A stretch of DNA of 64,000 nt. Origin: Pseudomonas cichorii (GTDB lineage Bacteria; Pseudomonadota; Gammaproteobacteria; Pseudomonadales; Pseudomonadaceae). How positions within the stretch are numbered: position 1 is the stretch's first letter; the number at the start of each line of letters is the position of its first letter. Of this stretch, positions 1 to 8,199 are shown piece by piece. The position numbers and the translations under genes are program-made. The notes beneath the pieces are model-generated. The model was not told where the DNA came from. It searched no databases and saw only the letters and a list, made by a program, of their open reading frames with translations. The stretch lies in the NCBI RefSeq assembly GCF_018343775.1, contig NZ_CP074349.1, forward strand, positions 2,656,001 to 2,720,000, given 5' to 3'.

Positions 1-1
1 C

Positions 2-1693
2 ACTATTGATAACAGAGGTAACCTTGGAAAGGTTCTGAAAGACGTTACCTCAAAGGACAGCATCAAAGGGTATGCGGTTGCAGTCGCTACCGCAGGAGTG
101 GCCGACAAGCTTGGCTACAACCCGGCCACAGCAAGTGTAAAAACTGCCGCTATAAAAACAGTTGCTGATGCAACGATCAAAACAGCTGTGTATGGCGGGA
201 GCTTCACGGACAATCTGGTAAGCGCGGCAGCGGGTACGGCAGCTAGCATCGGTGGTGCCGCAGTTGCTGGGAAAATCGGAGACTTGCCCCTCGCTGACGG
301 TGGTATCGCCAAGATTCTTTTGCATGCTGGTTTGGGTGGCCTGTTAGCTGAAGCTATGGGCGGTGACTTCCGCGCTGGGGCTCTTGCTGGCGGCGCAAAT
401 GAGGTTTTGGTGGGGTTGTTGGGGGACAAGCTCCTGCCTCCAAATCTCATAGAGGGCACGCCTGAGTATGATCGGGCCAAGGCCAATTTGCTGGCCTTGT
501 CACAGATTGTTGGCGTGCTTGGTGCTGCGGCCAACGACTCGGATGTTGGCATTGCAGCAGCAGTTGCAGCGAATGCTACCCAGTACAACTGGTTGTCACA
601 CAGAGAGATAAGGATTGCTGATGAGGCCCGGAGCGCGTGTGCAGCAAAGGGAGGTGATGTTCAAGGTTGTCAGTTAGCGATCACTCGCAAGATGGAGACG
701 TTGCATAAAGAGCGTGAATATGAGCTGCAAGAGCGAGCACGCGCTATTCAGCTTCAGTCCTTGCAGGAAGGTGGCTGGTCTCTGGAGGATTACAACAAAG
801 CTCTTTACGACGATTACTTTGCCAGTAAGGGGCTTGATAAGAGCGAGATAGCTTTTGACGGATACGACCCTGCAAAAACGTTGGGTTACATGCTTTCCGA
901 GAGGGGTATCGGCGCTGCCAACGCCCTCATTAAATGGCCAGGTGAGGTCCTTGGCGGTATAGTCAGTGCCGTCACTCATCCCGTGGATACTTTGACGGGA
1001 GCTGCGCAGAGTGTTTGGTCCGCTGCGGGTTCAGTAGCCGGATGGGCGAGCAGTCCTATTCCTGCTCAAGGGCTTGAGCGTGTGGGAGACCAATTACTCG
1101 CGCAATCCGAGCAGCAAGCTGGCGAGCTTATTTTCGACACTGTCAGCGGCTTGATTACCACGACGATTGGTGGGGTTGCGGTCAAGTGGGTTGGTGGTAA
1201 GTGGGTTCGGGCGGGGGACGTAAATAGTGGAAATGTTAGTAGCAACCTCGGACTAGCTGATTATCTGTTACCTGATGCCGATTTTGTTGGTCGTGGCGTT
1301 GTTCGACCTGACCTGAAAGATCACCTTGTAGATGCAACCCGCTCAGGAAAGCAGATATCAGGAGGCCATGATCTGGAAAATTTTATGCAAGCATTGACAG
1401 AGCATTCGGGTACGTCATCAAGGTTTGAAGTCGCTCCAGGGATCTATAAAGTAGAATATCGATTGCCAAATGCTACGAAAGATGCAGTCAAGACAGTATA
1501 TGATCCAAAAGTTTATCCAGATATGGCGAATATGGCTAATGAGGCCGCTCATAAAGCGTTGATTCAGTATCAATTAACAGGTGGTTCGGTGCAGGAGGTC
1601 GTTGTGGGGAAGGTTAGATTTCAAGTTCCAATTAATATTAGAGGTGAGCAGGTGTATGTTCCTACGGCTTTTCCTATCGGTGTTGTGAAATGA
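2..1693 (+). CDS. cdiA: CdiA-type contact-dependent inhibition toxin, 3' end (partial)
   Basis: The reading frame is already open at the window edge, so only the C-terminal 563 residues of a much larger two-partner-secreted filament protein are present. Around 293-430 lies a DUF637-like haemagglutinin segment (LADGGIAK, GGDFRAGALAGGANEVL). The same segment recurs in the second cdiA copy near 6025-6140. After the motif ANATQYN (about 570) comes a charged pre-toxin stretch, then a variable region. From about 1250 the tail (DLKDHL, SGGHD near 1361, IYKVEY near 1444, KTVYDP near 1494) resembles EndoU/BECR-fold RNase toxins of CDI systems, where two His and a Lys are catalytic. The EndoU reading is from remembered family patterns, not an alignment. 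The following gene overlaps its stop and is the presumed immunity partner. It would act by delivery into neighbouring bacteria. Confidence 0.85.
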   Translation, partial: TIDNRGNLGKVLKDVTSKDSIKGYAVAVATAGVADKLGYNPATASVKTAAIKTVADATIKTAVYGGSFTDNLVSAAAGTAASIGGAAVAGKIGDLPLADGGIAKILLHAGLGGLLAEAMGGDFRAGALAGGANEVLVGLLGDKLLPPNLIEGTPEYDRAKANLLALSQIVGVLGAAANDSDVGIAAAVAANATQYNWLSHREIRIADEARSACAAKGGDVQGCQLAITRKMETLHKEREYELQERARAIQLQSLQEGGWSLEDYNKALYDDYFASKGLDKSEIAFDGYDPAKTLGYMLSERGIGAANALIKWPGEVLGGIVSAVTHPVDTLTGAAQSVWSAAGSVAGWASSPIPAQGLERVGDQLLAQSEQQAGELIFDTVSGLITTTIGGVAVKWVGGKWVRAGDVNSGNVSSNLGLADYLLPDADFVGRGVVRPDLKDHLVDATRSGKQISGGHDLENFMQALTEHSGTSSRFEVAPGIYKVEYRLPNATKDAVKTVYDPKVYPDMANMANEAAHKALIQYQLTGGSVQEVVVGKVRFQVPINIRGEQVYVPTAFPIGVVK

Positions 1694-2046
1694 AGTGGGG
1701 TGAGCTTCCAGGAGATGATAGGGATCTATTGTTTTGGGTGCTTTGGTTTGCTATTGGGCATTATTCTGACTTTGGTCTAAATGAGCTTTTAAAGAGGTTT
1801 TTTACAACGCATGTAGGACTTGCAGGAGATCCAGGTTGGGAGTTTGAGTATTTGAAAGATGATGCGGGTTGTGAGTCTTATGATTTTTTAGCTGATAGTG
1901 ATTTTAGTGGTATAGAACCAGGATTTCGAAACTATGAATTTGAAGTGGTTCGCGAGGCTATAAAAGAGTCCTTGCTTGCCCTTGCTGATAAAAGGCCTAA
2001 TAAGGCTGATGAGGTGGCTAGTCTAATAGCTAACTATAGGCTTTGA
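1690..2046 (+). CDS. Putative CdiI immunity protein for the EndoU-like toxin
   Basis: This 118-residue soluble, acidic protein has no signal peptide or membrane segment. Its ATG overlaps the toxin stop (ATGA), the tight coupling usual for toxin and immunity pairs. I do not recognise a named immunity family in it. The N-terminal half is rich in aromatic residues (LLFWVLWFAIGHYSDF) and the C-terminal half is predicted helical. Base composition is clearly richer in A and T than the core genes, as expected of an exchanged cassette. The function is inferred from position only. Confidence 0.7.
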   Translation: MKWGELPGDDRDLLFWVLWFAIGHYSDFGLNELLKRFFTTHVGLAGDPGWEFEYLKDDAGCESYDFLADSDFSGIEPGFRNYEFEVVREAIKESLLALADKRPNKADEVASLIANYRL

Positions 2047-2159
2047 GTTTTTTAATAAAATGGAGTGGCTGATTTGATTTAGGGGGCGTTTTCGGTTGTG
2101 GTCGATGAGGTGTCAACGAGCTAGGAAGACGCCGTAATTGAAGATAGAGTGACTTATAA

Positions 2160-2404
2160 TGAGGTAAGGGCTTGGTTTCTGGGTAGCTATTAATGGTATC
2201 GCCGATTTTAAAGGGGCTGCACCCAAAGGTTCTGTCTATGTTGAGTTTGATGTTCCAGCTAACAGTTTGCTGCAAGGCGGGAAAGATGGCTGGTTTAAAA
2301 TGATTGCTCCTGATGCAGGTAGGTCTCAGCAGTTCTTGCTTAATAAGCTGGGCGGTGAGCACCTTCCGGCGGTCACGAATATTGAGGTTTTAGATAGAAA
2401 ATGA
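2160..2404 (+). pseudogene. Decayed CDI toxin tail (TreTu-like C-terminal domain)
   Basis: No intact gene starts here, but one frame is open from 2168 to the TGA at 2402. It reads WVAINGIADFKG, then VYVEFDVPANSLLQGGKDGW, ending in VTNIEVLDRK. This pattern (FDVP-x-x-SL, then W-x-K, then TNI) recalls the C-terminal part of polymorphic toxins called TreTu-like. The preceding bases (about 2100-2166) carry a plausible continuation in another frame (EDAVIEDRVTYNEV), suggesting a frameshift. There is no start codon or ribosome site. The fragment overlaps the next gene by ATGA, exactly as a complete toxin would overlap its immunity gene, so it is read as the residue of a displaced cdiA-CT cassette. 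Confidence 0.6.
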
Positions 2405-2700
2405 GAAGTCTTATGGATAGCTCTTGGTTTAATGAAAGCGTAAAACCACTTTTGAAGGGGATTTCTCTAGAATACTCATCATTTGCTGATGGGGAGTTTG
2501 GTGACCTCGAAAGGATAGAGTTGGAAGGTTTTAACAAGCTAGGAACTGTAGAGTTTTGGTCTAAAGGTTGGGTGGGTGTTGATATATACAACTGTGCTCT
2601 TGATGATCAGGTTATGAATGTGTTGCTTTCTCCGGAAGAGGAGGGGGCTGTTTCTCAGGTGTTTGAGAGGTTTGTAAAGATATTGATGCAGGATAGTTGA
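2401..2700 (+). CDS. Orphan immunity protein, cassette 2
   Basis: This 99-residue acidic soluble protein begins at an ATG that overlaps the stop of the decayed toxin tail just upstream. There is no signal peptide and I recognise no named family. The sequence is aromatic-rich and ends in a helical segment (EEEGAVSQVFERFVKILMQ). It is intact although its toxin is not. This is the expected outcome when a CDI strain keeps protection against toxins still deployed by relatives. Function is inferred from context. Confidence 0.6.
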   Translation: MRSLMDSSWFNESVKPLLKGISLEYSSFADGEFGDLERIELEGFNKLGTVEFWSKGWVGVDIYNCALDDQVMNVLLSPEEEGAVSQVFERFVKILMQDS

Positions 2701-2799
2701 TAGTGTGGAAGGTGCTACTGCGAATAGTCCAAGATTAATTGGTGTCATAGCCAGTAATTAAACTGCAGGATTTTCTTGTTGTGAGCGGTTTAATAAAAT

Positions 2800-3125
2800 T
2801 GACGGCAGTTCGGGATGGCTGAAGAGCTTATGGGGCTCTGAAGGCCCGATTAAAGATACGTTACCAGTGGCACTAAACTAGGTCGCTATGGTGGGCCGAA
2901 TGGTTCATTTCTTTCGCCAAAAGTTACTCCAATTTTATCTGCGGGCATTATCACGCGGCTCAAGGGGGCAAATATAAAGTGCTTAAACCATTGCCTGTAA
3001 TTCAGGGAAAAATTGCTCCTGCATTCAACGAGCCAGGCGGTGGTGCGCAAATTCTGCCAGCACTTTCAGAGAGAGTTAACGTGCAATGGCTTATTGATAA
3101 TAATTTTATAAAAGAGGTACGGTAA
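2800..3125 (+). pseudogene. Frameshifted TNT-type (NAD-glycohydrolase) toxin remnant
   Basis: Translated across frames, this stretch reads SLWGSEGPIKDTLPV, then RYGGPNGSFLSPK (from 2882), then YHAAQGGKYKVLKPLPVIQG (2948-3007), then APAFNEPGGGAQ, ending in NVQWLIDNNFIKEVR at the TAA of 3123. That order is the signature of the tuberculosis-necrotizing-toxin (TNT) fold, whose active members hydrolyse NAD+. At least two frame breaks are needed: one missing base near 2868-2875 and a shift near 2945. It therefore cannot make an active enzyme. No start codon or secretion region remains. An intact immunity gene follows three bases after its stop. Confidence 0.75.
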
Positions 3126-3127
3126 GA

Positions 3128-3535
3128 ATGATTGCCTCTATTCAGGAAATACAATCTATGGTCGACAGGCTCGGGGAAAGAGTTGGCGCGCCGAAGTCTT
3201 TGTTGGTCGTCTTGTCTGCCCCTGCAGATGATGGGACTCCTTATGTTAAAGTTTACGACCATGGCTTTAGTTATGTGTCTTCTGAACGGGGTTGTGAAAT
3301 ATATAATAAGTCGACTAACTCCTTGGATGAGCTGCTCTATTGGATAATGAAGCGTGTTGTACAGCGGATGGCTGTTAAGTATGAGCTGGATAATAGAGTG
3401 GGTGGTTTTGATACAAGAAGAGTTTACTTTTCAAAGTTTGTACAGATTTTTGATGAGATAAACCCTGAGTGGGCGGGCTTAGCAAGGCGGGATGTTGATG
3501 AAATATTGAAGGCGTCTCCATATTTGGATGGTTAA
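3128..3535 (+). CDS. Orphan immunity protein, Imm63-like
   Basis: This 135-residue soluble protein directly follows the TNT remnant. The motifs DDGTPYVKV, SERGCEIY, LDELLYWI and NPEWAGLARRDVDEILKASPY match the pattern I associate with the Imm63 immunity family of polymorphic toxin systems. The assignment is from memory, without a profile search. It probably neutralised the now broken NAD-hydrolase toxin and may still protect against neighbours carrying an intact version. Confidence 0.65.
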   Translation: MIASIQEIQSMVDRLGERVGAPKSLLVVLSAPADDGTPYVKVYDHGFSYVSSERGCEIYNKSTNSLDELLYWIMKRVVQRMAVKYELDNRVGGFDTRRVYFSKFVQIFDEINPEWAGLARRDVDEILKASPYLDG

Positions 3536-3619
3536 ATCAAGGCTGAAGTTAAATATTTTGCAATGCTACATGATTTAATATGGCAATATTATATTTTTCA
3601 TTTTTCAAGGCTCTCCCCC

Positions 3620-4183
3620 ATGCAAACCCTAAAACTCTTACTTCCCTTGTGCCTGACAACCCTCCTATCAGCCTGCAACACCACCTCCTACGACAAAGCC
3701 ACCATCTACTACGACCGAACACAATTCCCGTCCCAAATCGTCAAAGACGTCCCAGACCTGAACACCCCGATCACCCAGCACGGACGTTGTTCGGTCATTG
3801 TCTCCACGCCCGGCTCCACCACTGGCCCGTATTACTTCTGCACATACGCCCTGACCTCAACCGGGCTTTATGTGCAAGGTTGGGATGCCAAACAGATGAA
3901 GTACACGGAAATTGCCCGTGTCGATCTGGCTGCACTCAGGACGGTGTCGCTCTATTCGTTTCTCAAGAACAAGCAGGTGCAGTTGACTGAAGAGCGACGT
4001 CAGCTTGCCTTGAGCGCCATGATTGATGAGGGCGGTTATATCGATGGTGATGCTACTGTGCGTCTGTTCGATGCGATCAGAAGCAAGGGGGTGAAAGTGG
4101 TCGAGAGCGACGGTGCAGTAAAACCTCCAGCGCCTGCCGGGCCTGTCTATGTACCGCTGATTATTCCTCAGGTAAAACGCTAA
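3620..4183 (+). CDS. Putative lipoprotein
   Basis: The protein is 187 residues. The start at 3620 gives a clean lipoprotein signal: Met-Gln-Thr-Leu-Lys, a Leu-rich core, then the lipobox LLSAC at residues 15-19. An upstream in-frame ATG at 3563 would add an improbable extension. The mature part has no motif I recognise; it ends in a Pro-rich segment (KPPAPAGPVYVPLIIPQ). Codon use is GC-rich and core-like, in contrast to the AT-rich immunity genes on either side. It may be a host gene caught between the two CDI segments rather than a CDI component. Confidence 0.6.
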   Translation: MQTLKLLLPLCLTTLLSACNTTSYDKATIYYDRTQFPSQIVKDVPDLNTPITQHGRCSVIVSTPGSTTGPYYFCTYALTSTGLYVQGWDAKQMKYTEIARVDLAALRTVSLYSFLKNKQVQLTEERRQLALSAMIDEGGYIDGDATVRLFDAIRSKGVKVVESDGAVKPPAPAGPVYVPLIIPQVKR

Positions 4184-4198
4184 CGATCCGGTAGATAA

Positions 4199-4228
4199 AA
4201 AAGGGGCCGATATAAATACGTCCCTTTT
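4199..4228 (+). terminator. Weak bidirectional terminator
   Basis: A 7-bp stem AAAAGGG/CCCTTTT with a 16-base AT-rich loop lies 15 bases after the lipoprotein stop. It ends in T residues on both strands, so it could serve the plus-strand lipoprotein gene and the minus-strand remnant that ends at 4241. Confidence 0.4.
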
Positions 4229-4240
4229 ATCAAATCCCAA

Positions 4241-4354
4241 TCATTTCCCCACCTTCTTCGACGAATACCCACCCGACGGATCAAAGCACTGGCTGTTGTA
4301 GAGCGGGCTCTTGCACTGCGATAACGCATTCTGCGGCGGTGTTCTGCAAGCGGG
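4241..4354 (-). pseudogene. 3' remnant of a minus-strand gene
   Basis: On the minus strand, 37 codons read ACRTPPQNALSQCKSPLYN, then SQCFDPSGGYSSKKVGK, and stop at TGA (4243-4241). The stretch is Cys-rich and looks like a genuine C-terminus. The frame closes upstream at a stop (4357-4355) with no start codon. It therefore seems to be the tail of a convergent gene whose 5' part was lost at the junction with the truncated cdiA that begins near 4385. Function unknown. Confidence 0.45.
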
Positions 4355-4387
4355 CTATGGTACACAACAGGCGATCAACAGTGATCT

Positions 4388-7300
4388 TTGGGGGCTTCAG
4401 ATAATAAGGCGGGCGGCACCCTGCAGGCTGGTCGTGACCTCAGCCTGATTGCCGGTCGTGACGTCAATATCGGTGCGGCACCAACCGAAACAGCGAAGGC
4501 ACAGGGAGCGAATACCCAGTCCAGCATCACGCAACTGGGCTCCAGCGTCAGCGTCGGTCGTGACCTCATGGCTCTGTCGGGACGCGATATCAATGTTGCA
4601 GCCAGCGACATCGATGCCAAGCGCGATATCGCCATGGCCGCGACCGAGAACATGACCATCAGCTCGGCGGCAGACGAAACCCACTCCCTGTCCAGAAGCA
4701 AGAAACTCACCGTCCAGACCGACCACGTCAAACAGGTTTCCTCCGACCTGAACGCCGGCGGCAGCATTGCCCTGAACGCAGGCAAGGACCTGGCCGTCAT
4801 CTCCAGCCGCATTACCGCAGGTGAAAACGCCAACCTCTCGGCAGGCGAAAACCTCAGCCTCCTGGCCGCGCAGGACAGCGATTACTACCTCTACGACAAG
4901 AAGAGCAAAGGCAGTTGGGGCAAAAAGAAAACCAAGCGGGATGAAGTGACCGATATCCGCAATGTCGGCAGCGAAATCACCTCCGGCGGTGACCTGACAC
5001 TGGAGAGTGGAGGCAACCAGTTGTATCAGGTGGCGAAGCTCACCAGTGGTAATGACCTGACCATTGAAAGCGGTGGGGGTATCACCTTTGAGGGGGTGAA
5101 GGACTTCCATGATGAAAGTCATACCAAGAGCAAAAGCAGCCTTGCCTGGAACTCGATGAAAGGGAAAGGCCGAACCGATGAAACCTTGCGTCAGACCGAG
5201 ATGGTGGCAAAGGGCGAATTGACAATCCAGGCTGTGGAAGGCCTGAGGATCGATATCAAGCAGGTCGATCAGCAAACTGTAAGTCAGACCATTGATGCCA
5301 TGGTCCAGGCCGATCCGCAACTGGCCTGGCTCAAAGAGGCCGAGAAGCGTGGTGATGTGGATTGGCGGCAGGTCAAGGAGATCCACGAAAGTTTCAAATA
5401 CAGCCATTCCAGTCTAGGTGGAGCCGCACAGATGATCATTGCGATCATCGTGGCTTATTTCACGGCGGGCGCTGCAAGTGGTCTGATCGGAGCGGGTGCC
5501 ATGTCAGGCTCTGGCACTGCAATGGCAGCAGCGACTACTTCTCAGGCAATGGCTGCGGGGGCCTCCTACGTTGGTGCTGGCTGGGATAACGTGGCCCTCA
5601 CGGCAGTAGCTACCAGCGCCGCGAGCGGCGCAACGGTCAGCGCTATTAATAACCGCGGAAATCTTGGTGCTGTGCTCAAGGATGTGACCTCTGCGGACGC
5701 TCTACGTGGCTATGTGGTTTCTGGTGTTACAGCCGGGCTGACAGCGGGTGTCTACGACAAACTGACGAGCACTCAGACAGGCACCTCGGGTGTCTTGCAG
5801 AACAGCGGAAAAGTTATCAGCAGTGGTGGGCTGTCCTCTTGGGGAGGTGTAGGAAGCTTTGCTGCTAATCAGCTTCTACAGAACACTACTTCGACATTGA
5901 TTGATCGTGCATTGGGAGGTGATAGCCAGTTCGGTGATGCCCTGAGCAGCAGCTTGGTCAATACCTTTGCGGCAGCTGGCTTCAACTGGGTAGGTGGCTT
6001 CAGCAAAACTAATCAACTGGCCGACGGTAGTCTGGCCAAGATTGGCTTGCATGCGGTCATGGGAGGTCTGGCAGCAGAGGCGGCTGGTGGTGACTTCAAG
6101 ACCGGTGCACTGGCTGCGGGTGTGAATGAGGCGTTAGTTGATACCCTGGCCAAGCAATACGCCGATATGTCCAAGGAGCAAAGGGACAAGCTTCTGGTCA
6201 TGAACTCCCAGGTTATTGGTGTGCTTACTGCCTCAGTCCAAGGAGGTGATGCGAAGAGCTTGCAAACGGGGTCATGGGTGGCCGCAAATGCTACGACCTA
6301 TAATCGTTTATTGCATGCTACAGAACGAAAGGCTTTGAACGATGAAGCCAAGGCGCTTGAAAAGCGCTTGGGTAAGCCATCATCCAGTATATCTTGGGAT
6401 GATTTCCTGCTTTTGGCTTCCAGTGCTGAATTGGATGCTGCTGAAAGTGCACGACTGCAGGCCGTATTGGCCAGCTTTAAAGAGGGTAACCCTGAGCAGT
6501 CGCGTTTCAAGGCGGAACTATCGATTGCCATGGAGAGTATTCAGCACCTGGCCTCTCAAAACACGGTTCTGATGTGGAGCGATGGAAAACCGATTGTCGC
6601 CAACGGTGCCCCCGTTTATGCATTTCAGTCGACAGATAGGCAGTTCAGGGATTCCGGGCTATTAAATACGGACTCAGGGAAACAGACCAATTCAGCGGAC
6701 AGTATTGTTGATGTCGTTCCCTTTGCCTTGATACAACAGCTTGGCGAGAAAAATGCGACAGCATATTGGACAGAGCTTTCCAAGGCTTCAACCAGCCCTG
6801 TAGAGCTCGATGAGCTGGTGGGCCGGGTCTCAAATGTTCTGATCGGTGGTATTGACCGGGTTACGTGGGATCTTGATCTTGCTTTTGCTTTGACTGGCGG
6901 GCCTGGTGTACTGAGGGCTTTGTTGGCTAAGCGTGTTTCTGTGTCAGGTGGTGCAAAAGTCGCTGCGTCCAAGAATGCGAATGCAACAAGCATGCTTACG
7001 GATTCGGAAGCTGCTGTACTGGTCGAGAGAAATGTAATAGAAGGAACGGCTAAGGGATCTGCACCAAAAGTGGCGGCAGAGGGAAATGTAGGAGGCCAGA
7101 CCTTCCAAGACGTTAATCAGACCTCTCGTCCGCTCAATGAAGCGGACCCCAAAATACCTTCGTTGATCGCGGATAGGATTGCAGATAAAGCCTCTACGAA
7201 TCCTGGCAAGCTTTATCCAAATGGAAATATGAAAGATGCCCACGCTGAAATCGGTGTTATTCAGCAAGCTTATAGCTCTGGTAAAACCACCGGAGCGGAC

Positions 7301-7477
7301 ATGTTCTTGACAGTCGCAGGAAAGGATGTGTGCGGATTCTGCAAAGGTGATATAGCCGCAGCCGCAGAAAAGGCTGAGTTGAAGTCTTTAACCGTAAGCG
7401 CTATAGATGATAAAACAGGGCTTCCGAAAAATTACTACTGGGAGTCAGGTATGAAGTCCATTAAGGAGAAAAAATAG
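4388..7477 (+). CDS. 5'-truncated CdiA-like protein with deaminase-type C-terminal toxin
   Basis: The frame is open only from the stop at 4382. The first possible start is a TTG at 4388 with no ribosome site. The protein begins inside filamentous-haemagglutinin repeats (GGTLQAGRDLSLIAGRDVNIG), so the signal peptide and secretion domain are missing. Order: FHA repeats (4388-5330), an Ala/Gly-rich DUF637-like region (5420-6150), the boundary motif ANATTYN (about 6290), a linker, and a toxin domain from about 7080. The toxin has HAE at 7241 and CGFC at 7331-7342, then YYWESGMK. These are the zinc-binding His/Glu and Cys pair of the cytidine-deaminase fold, closest in my memory to MafB19-like toxin deaminases. 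As it stands it cannot be exported on its own. It is best seen as a donor cassette for recombination with the full cdiA upstream. Confidence 0.8.
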   Translation: MGASDNKAGGTLQAGRDLSLIAGRDVNIGAAPTETAKAQGANTQSSITQLGSSVSVGRDLMALSGRDINVAASDIDAKRDIAMAATENMTISSAADETHSLSRSKKLTVQTDHVKQVSSDLNAGGSIALNAGKDLAVISSRITAGENANLSAGENLSLLAAQDSDYYLYDKKSKGSWGKKKTKRDEVTDIRNVGSEITSGGDLTLESGGNQLYQVAKLTSGNDLTIESGGGITFEGVKDFHDESHTKSKSSLAWNSMKGKGRTDETLRQTEMVAKGELTIQAVEGLRIDIKQVDQQTVSQTIDAMVQADPQLAWLKEAEKRGDVDWRQVKEIHESFKYSHSSLGGAAQMIIAIIVAYFTAGAASGLIGAGAMSGSGTAMAAATTSQAMAAGASYVGAGWDNVALTAVATSAASGATVSAINNRGNLGAVLKDVTSADALRGYVVSGVTAGLTAGVYDKLTSTQTGTSGVLQNSGKVISSGGLSSWGGVGSFAANQLLQNTTSTLIDRALGGDSQFGDALSSSLVNTFAAAGFNWVGGFSKTNQLADGSLAKIGLHAVMGGLAAEAAGGDFKTGALAAGVNEALVDTLAKQYADMSKEQRDKLLVMNSQVIGVLTASVQGGDAKSLQTGSWVAANATTYNRLLHATERKALNDEAKALEKRLGKPSSSISWDDFLLLASSAELDAAESARLQAVLASFKEGNPEQSRFKAELSIAMESIQHLASQNTVLMWSDGKPIVANGAPVYAFQSTDRQFRDSGLLNTDSGKQTNSADSIVDVVPFALIQQLGEKNATAYWTELSKASTSPVELDELVGRVSNVLIGGIDRVTWDLDLAFALTGGPGVLRALLAKRVSVSGGAKVAASKNANATSMLTDSEAAVLVERNVIEGTAKGSAPKVAAEGNVGGQTFQDVNQTSRPLNEADPKIPSLIADRIADKASTNPGKLYPNGNMKDAHAEIGVIQQAYSSGKTTGADMFLTVAGKDVCGFCKGDIAAAAEKAELKSLTVSAIDDKTGLPKNYYWESGMKSIKEKK

Positions 7478-7879
7478 ATGATAATCGGAGGGTATATGCT
7501 TAGCCCTGAGCGCGGCAGATTGCAAATTCCTCTTGTTCATCAGCCGAGTATGGAGGACGTTAAATCCATTATATTTGAATATATTAAATTCGATGGTGTG
7601 GTTTCGTTGTCTATTACCCCTGCACCTGAAGCTGGACCTTACGAAATCAATCTTTATGCTGATTCTGGAAATTATCTTTTGATGTTGAATCAGTATCTGG
7701 ATGATGGGGCGCACGTTGTGCGTACCCTTAATAATACGTCAGCTGGAGCGAAATCTATTGATATTCTGGGTGATTGCTATCGCGCGAGTTTAATTACAAG
7801 AGATATAGGGGTCGTTATTTTTTGTTTTCAAGAGTTTTTGAGTTTTGGTGATGTGAGTTCGGCAGTATTAAGTGTTTAA
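7478..7879 (+). CDS. Putative immunity protein for the deaminase toxin
   Basis: This 133-residue protein has its ATG directly after the toxin stop. It is soluble, with no signal peptide, and composed of alternating hydrophobic and polar stretches that suggest a mixed alpha/beta fold (GPYEINLYADSGNYLLMLNQY, shown in part). A resemblance to DUF6911 proteins is possible but unchecked. AT-rich codon use matches the other CDI immunity genes here. Role inferred from its place behind the deaminase domain. Confidence 0.6.
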   Translation: MIIGGYMLSPERGRLQIPLVHQPSMEDVKSIIFEYIKFDGVVSLSITPAPEAGPYEINLYADSGNYLLMLNQYLDDGAHVVRTLNNTSAGAKSIDILGDCYRASLITRDIGVVIFCFQEFLSFGDVSSAVLSV

Positions 7880-8199
7880 AGGAAAAAGGAGCTAGTGGAA
7901 TAAATAAGGGGTAGGTGCAAGAGCAACTGCTTCTAAAGTCTCAATGCAACCAGTGTGCTGACTGGCTCAGAGGTGGGCATGCTGGAAAGGAGTATTTGGG
8001 AAGCATGCCTCAAAGTGATAAATCAAGCCGAACCAAAATCTAGGTAAGCAGAATGAAAAAATCTACTTTGCTTTGTGTGAGCGGTGCGGAGGAGAAGTAG
8101 AAAAACTAGAAGCGGGTAGTGCTCAAGGATTAAGGTGTGCTGGTGCTATTCAGCAATGATTAGTTTACCAATGAGGTGGTTAGGCCCAGGGCGTTGTAC
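7880..8199 (+). pseudogene. Degenerate cassette debris without an intact gene
   Basis: No complete gene is present. Short open fragments appear in different frames: GHAGKEYLGSMPQSDKSS (about 7975-8042) and IYFALCERCGGEVEKLEAG (8061-8117), the latter running to a stop at 8157. The C-x-x-C pair in the second fragment looks like part of a small toxin or zinc-ribbon tail. The stretch is AT-rich like the rest of the CDI region and probably holds the remains of one more toxin cassette. Identity unknown. Confidence 0.35.

Noticed and set aside
4180..4365. A 61-codon Arg-rich minus-strand frame
   Set aside because: It is in a different frame from the more convincing Cys-containing gene tail at 4241-4354 and has an Arg/Ser-rich noise composition.
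4397..5407. A 336-codon minus-strand frame opposite the truncated cdiA
   Set aside because: Antisense shadow of repeat-rich FHA sequence; no ribosome site or family pattern.
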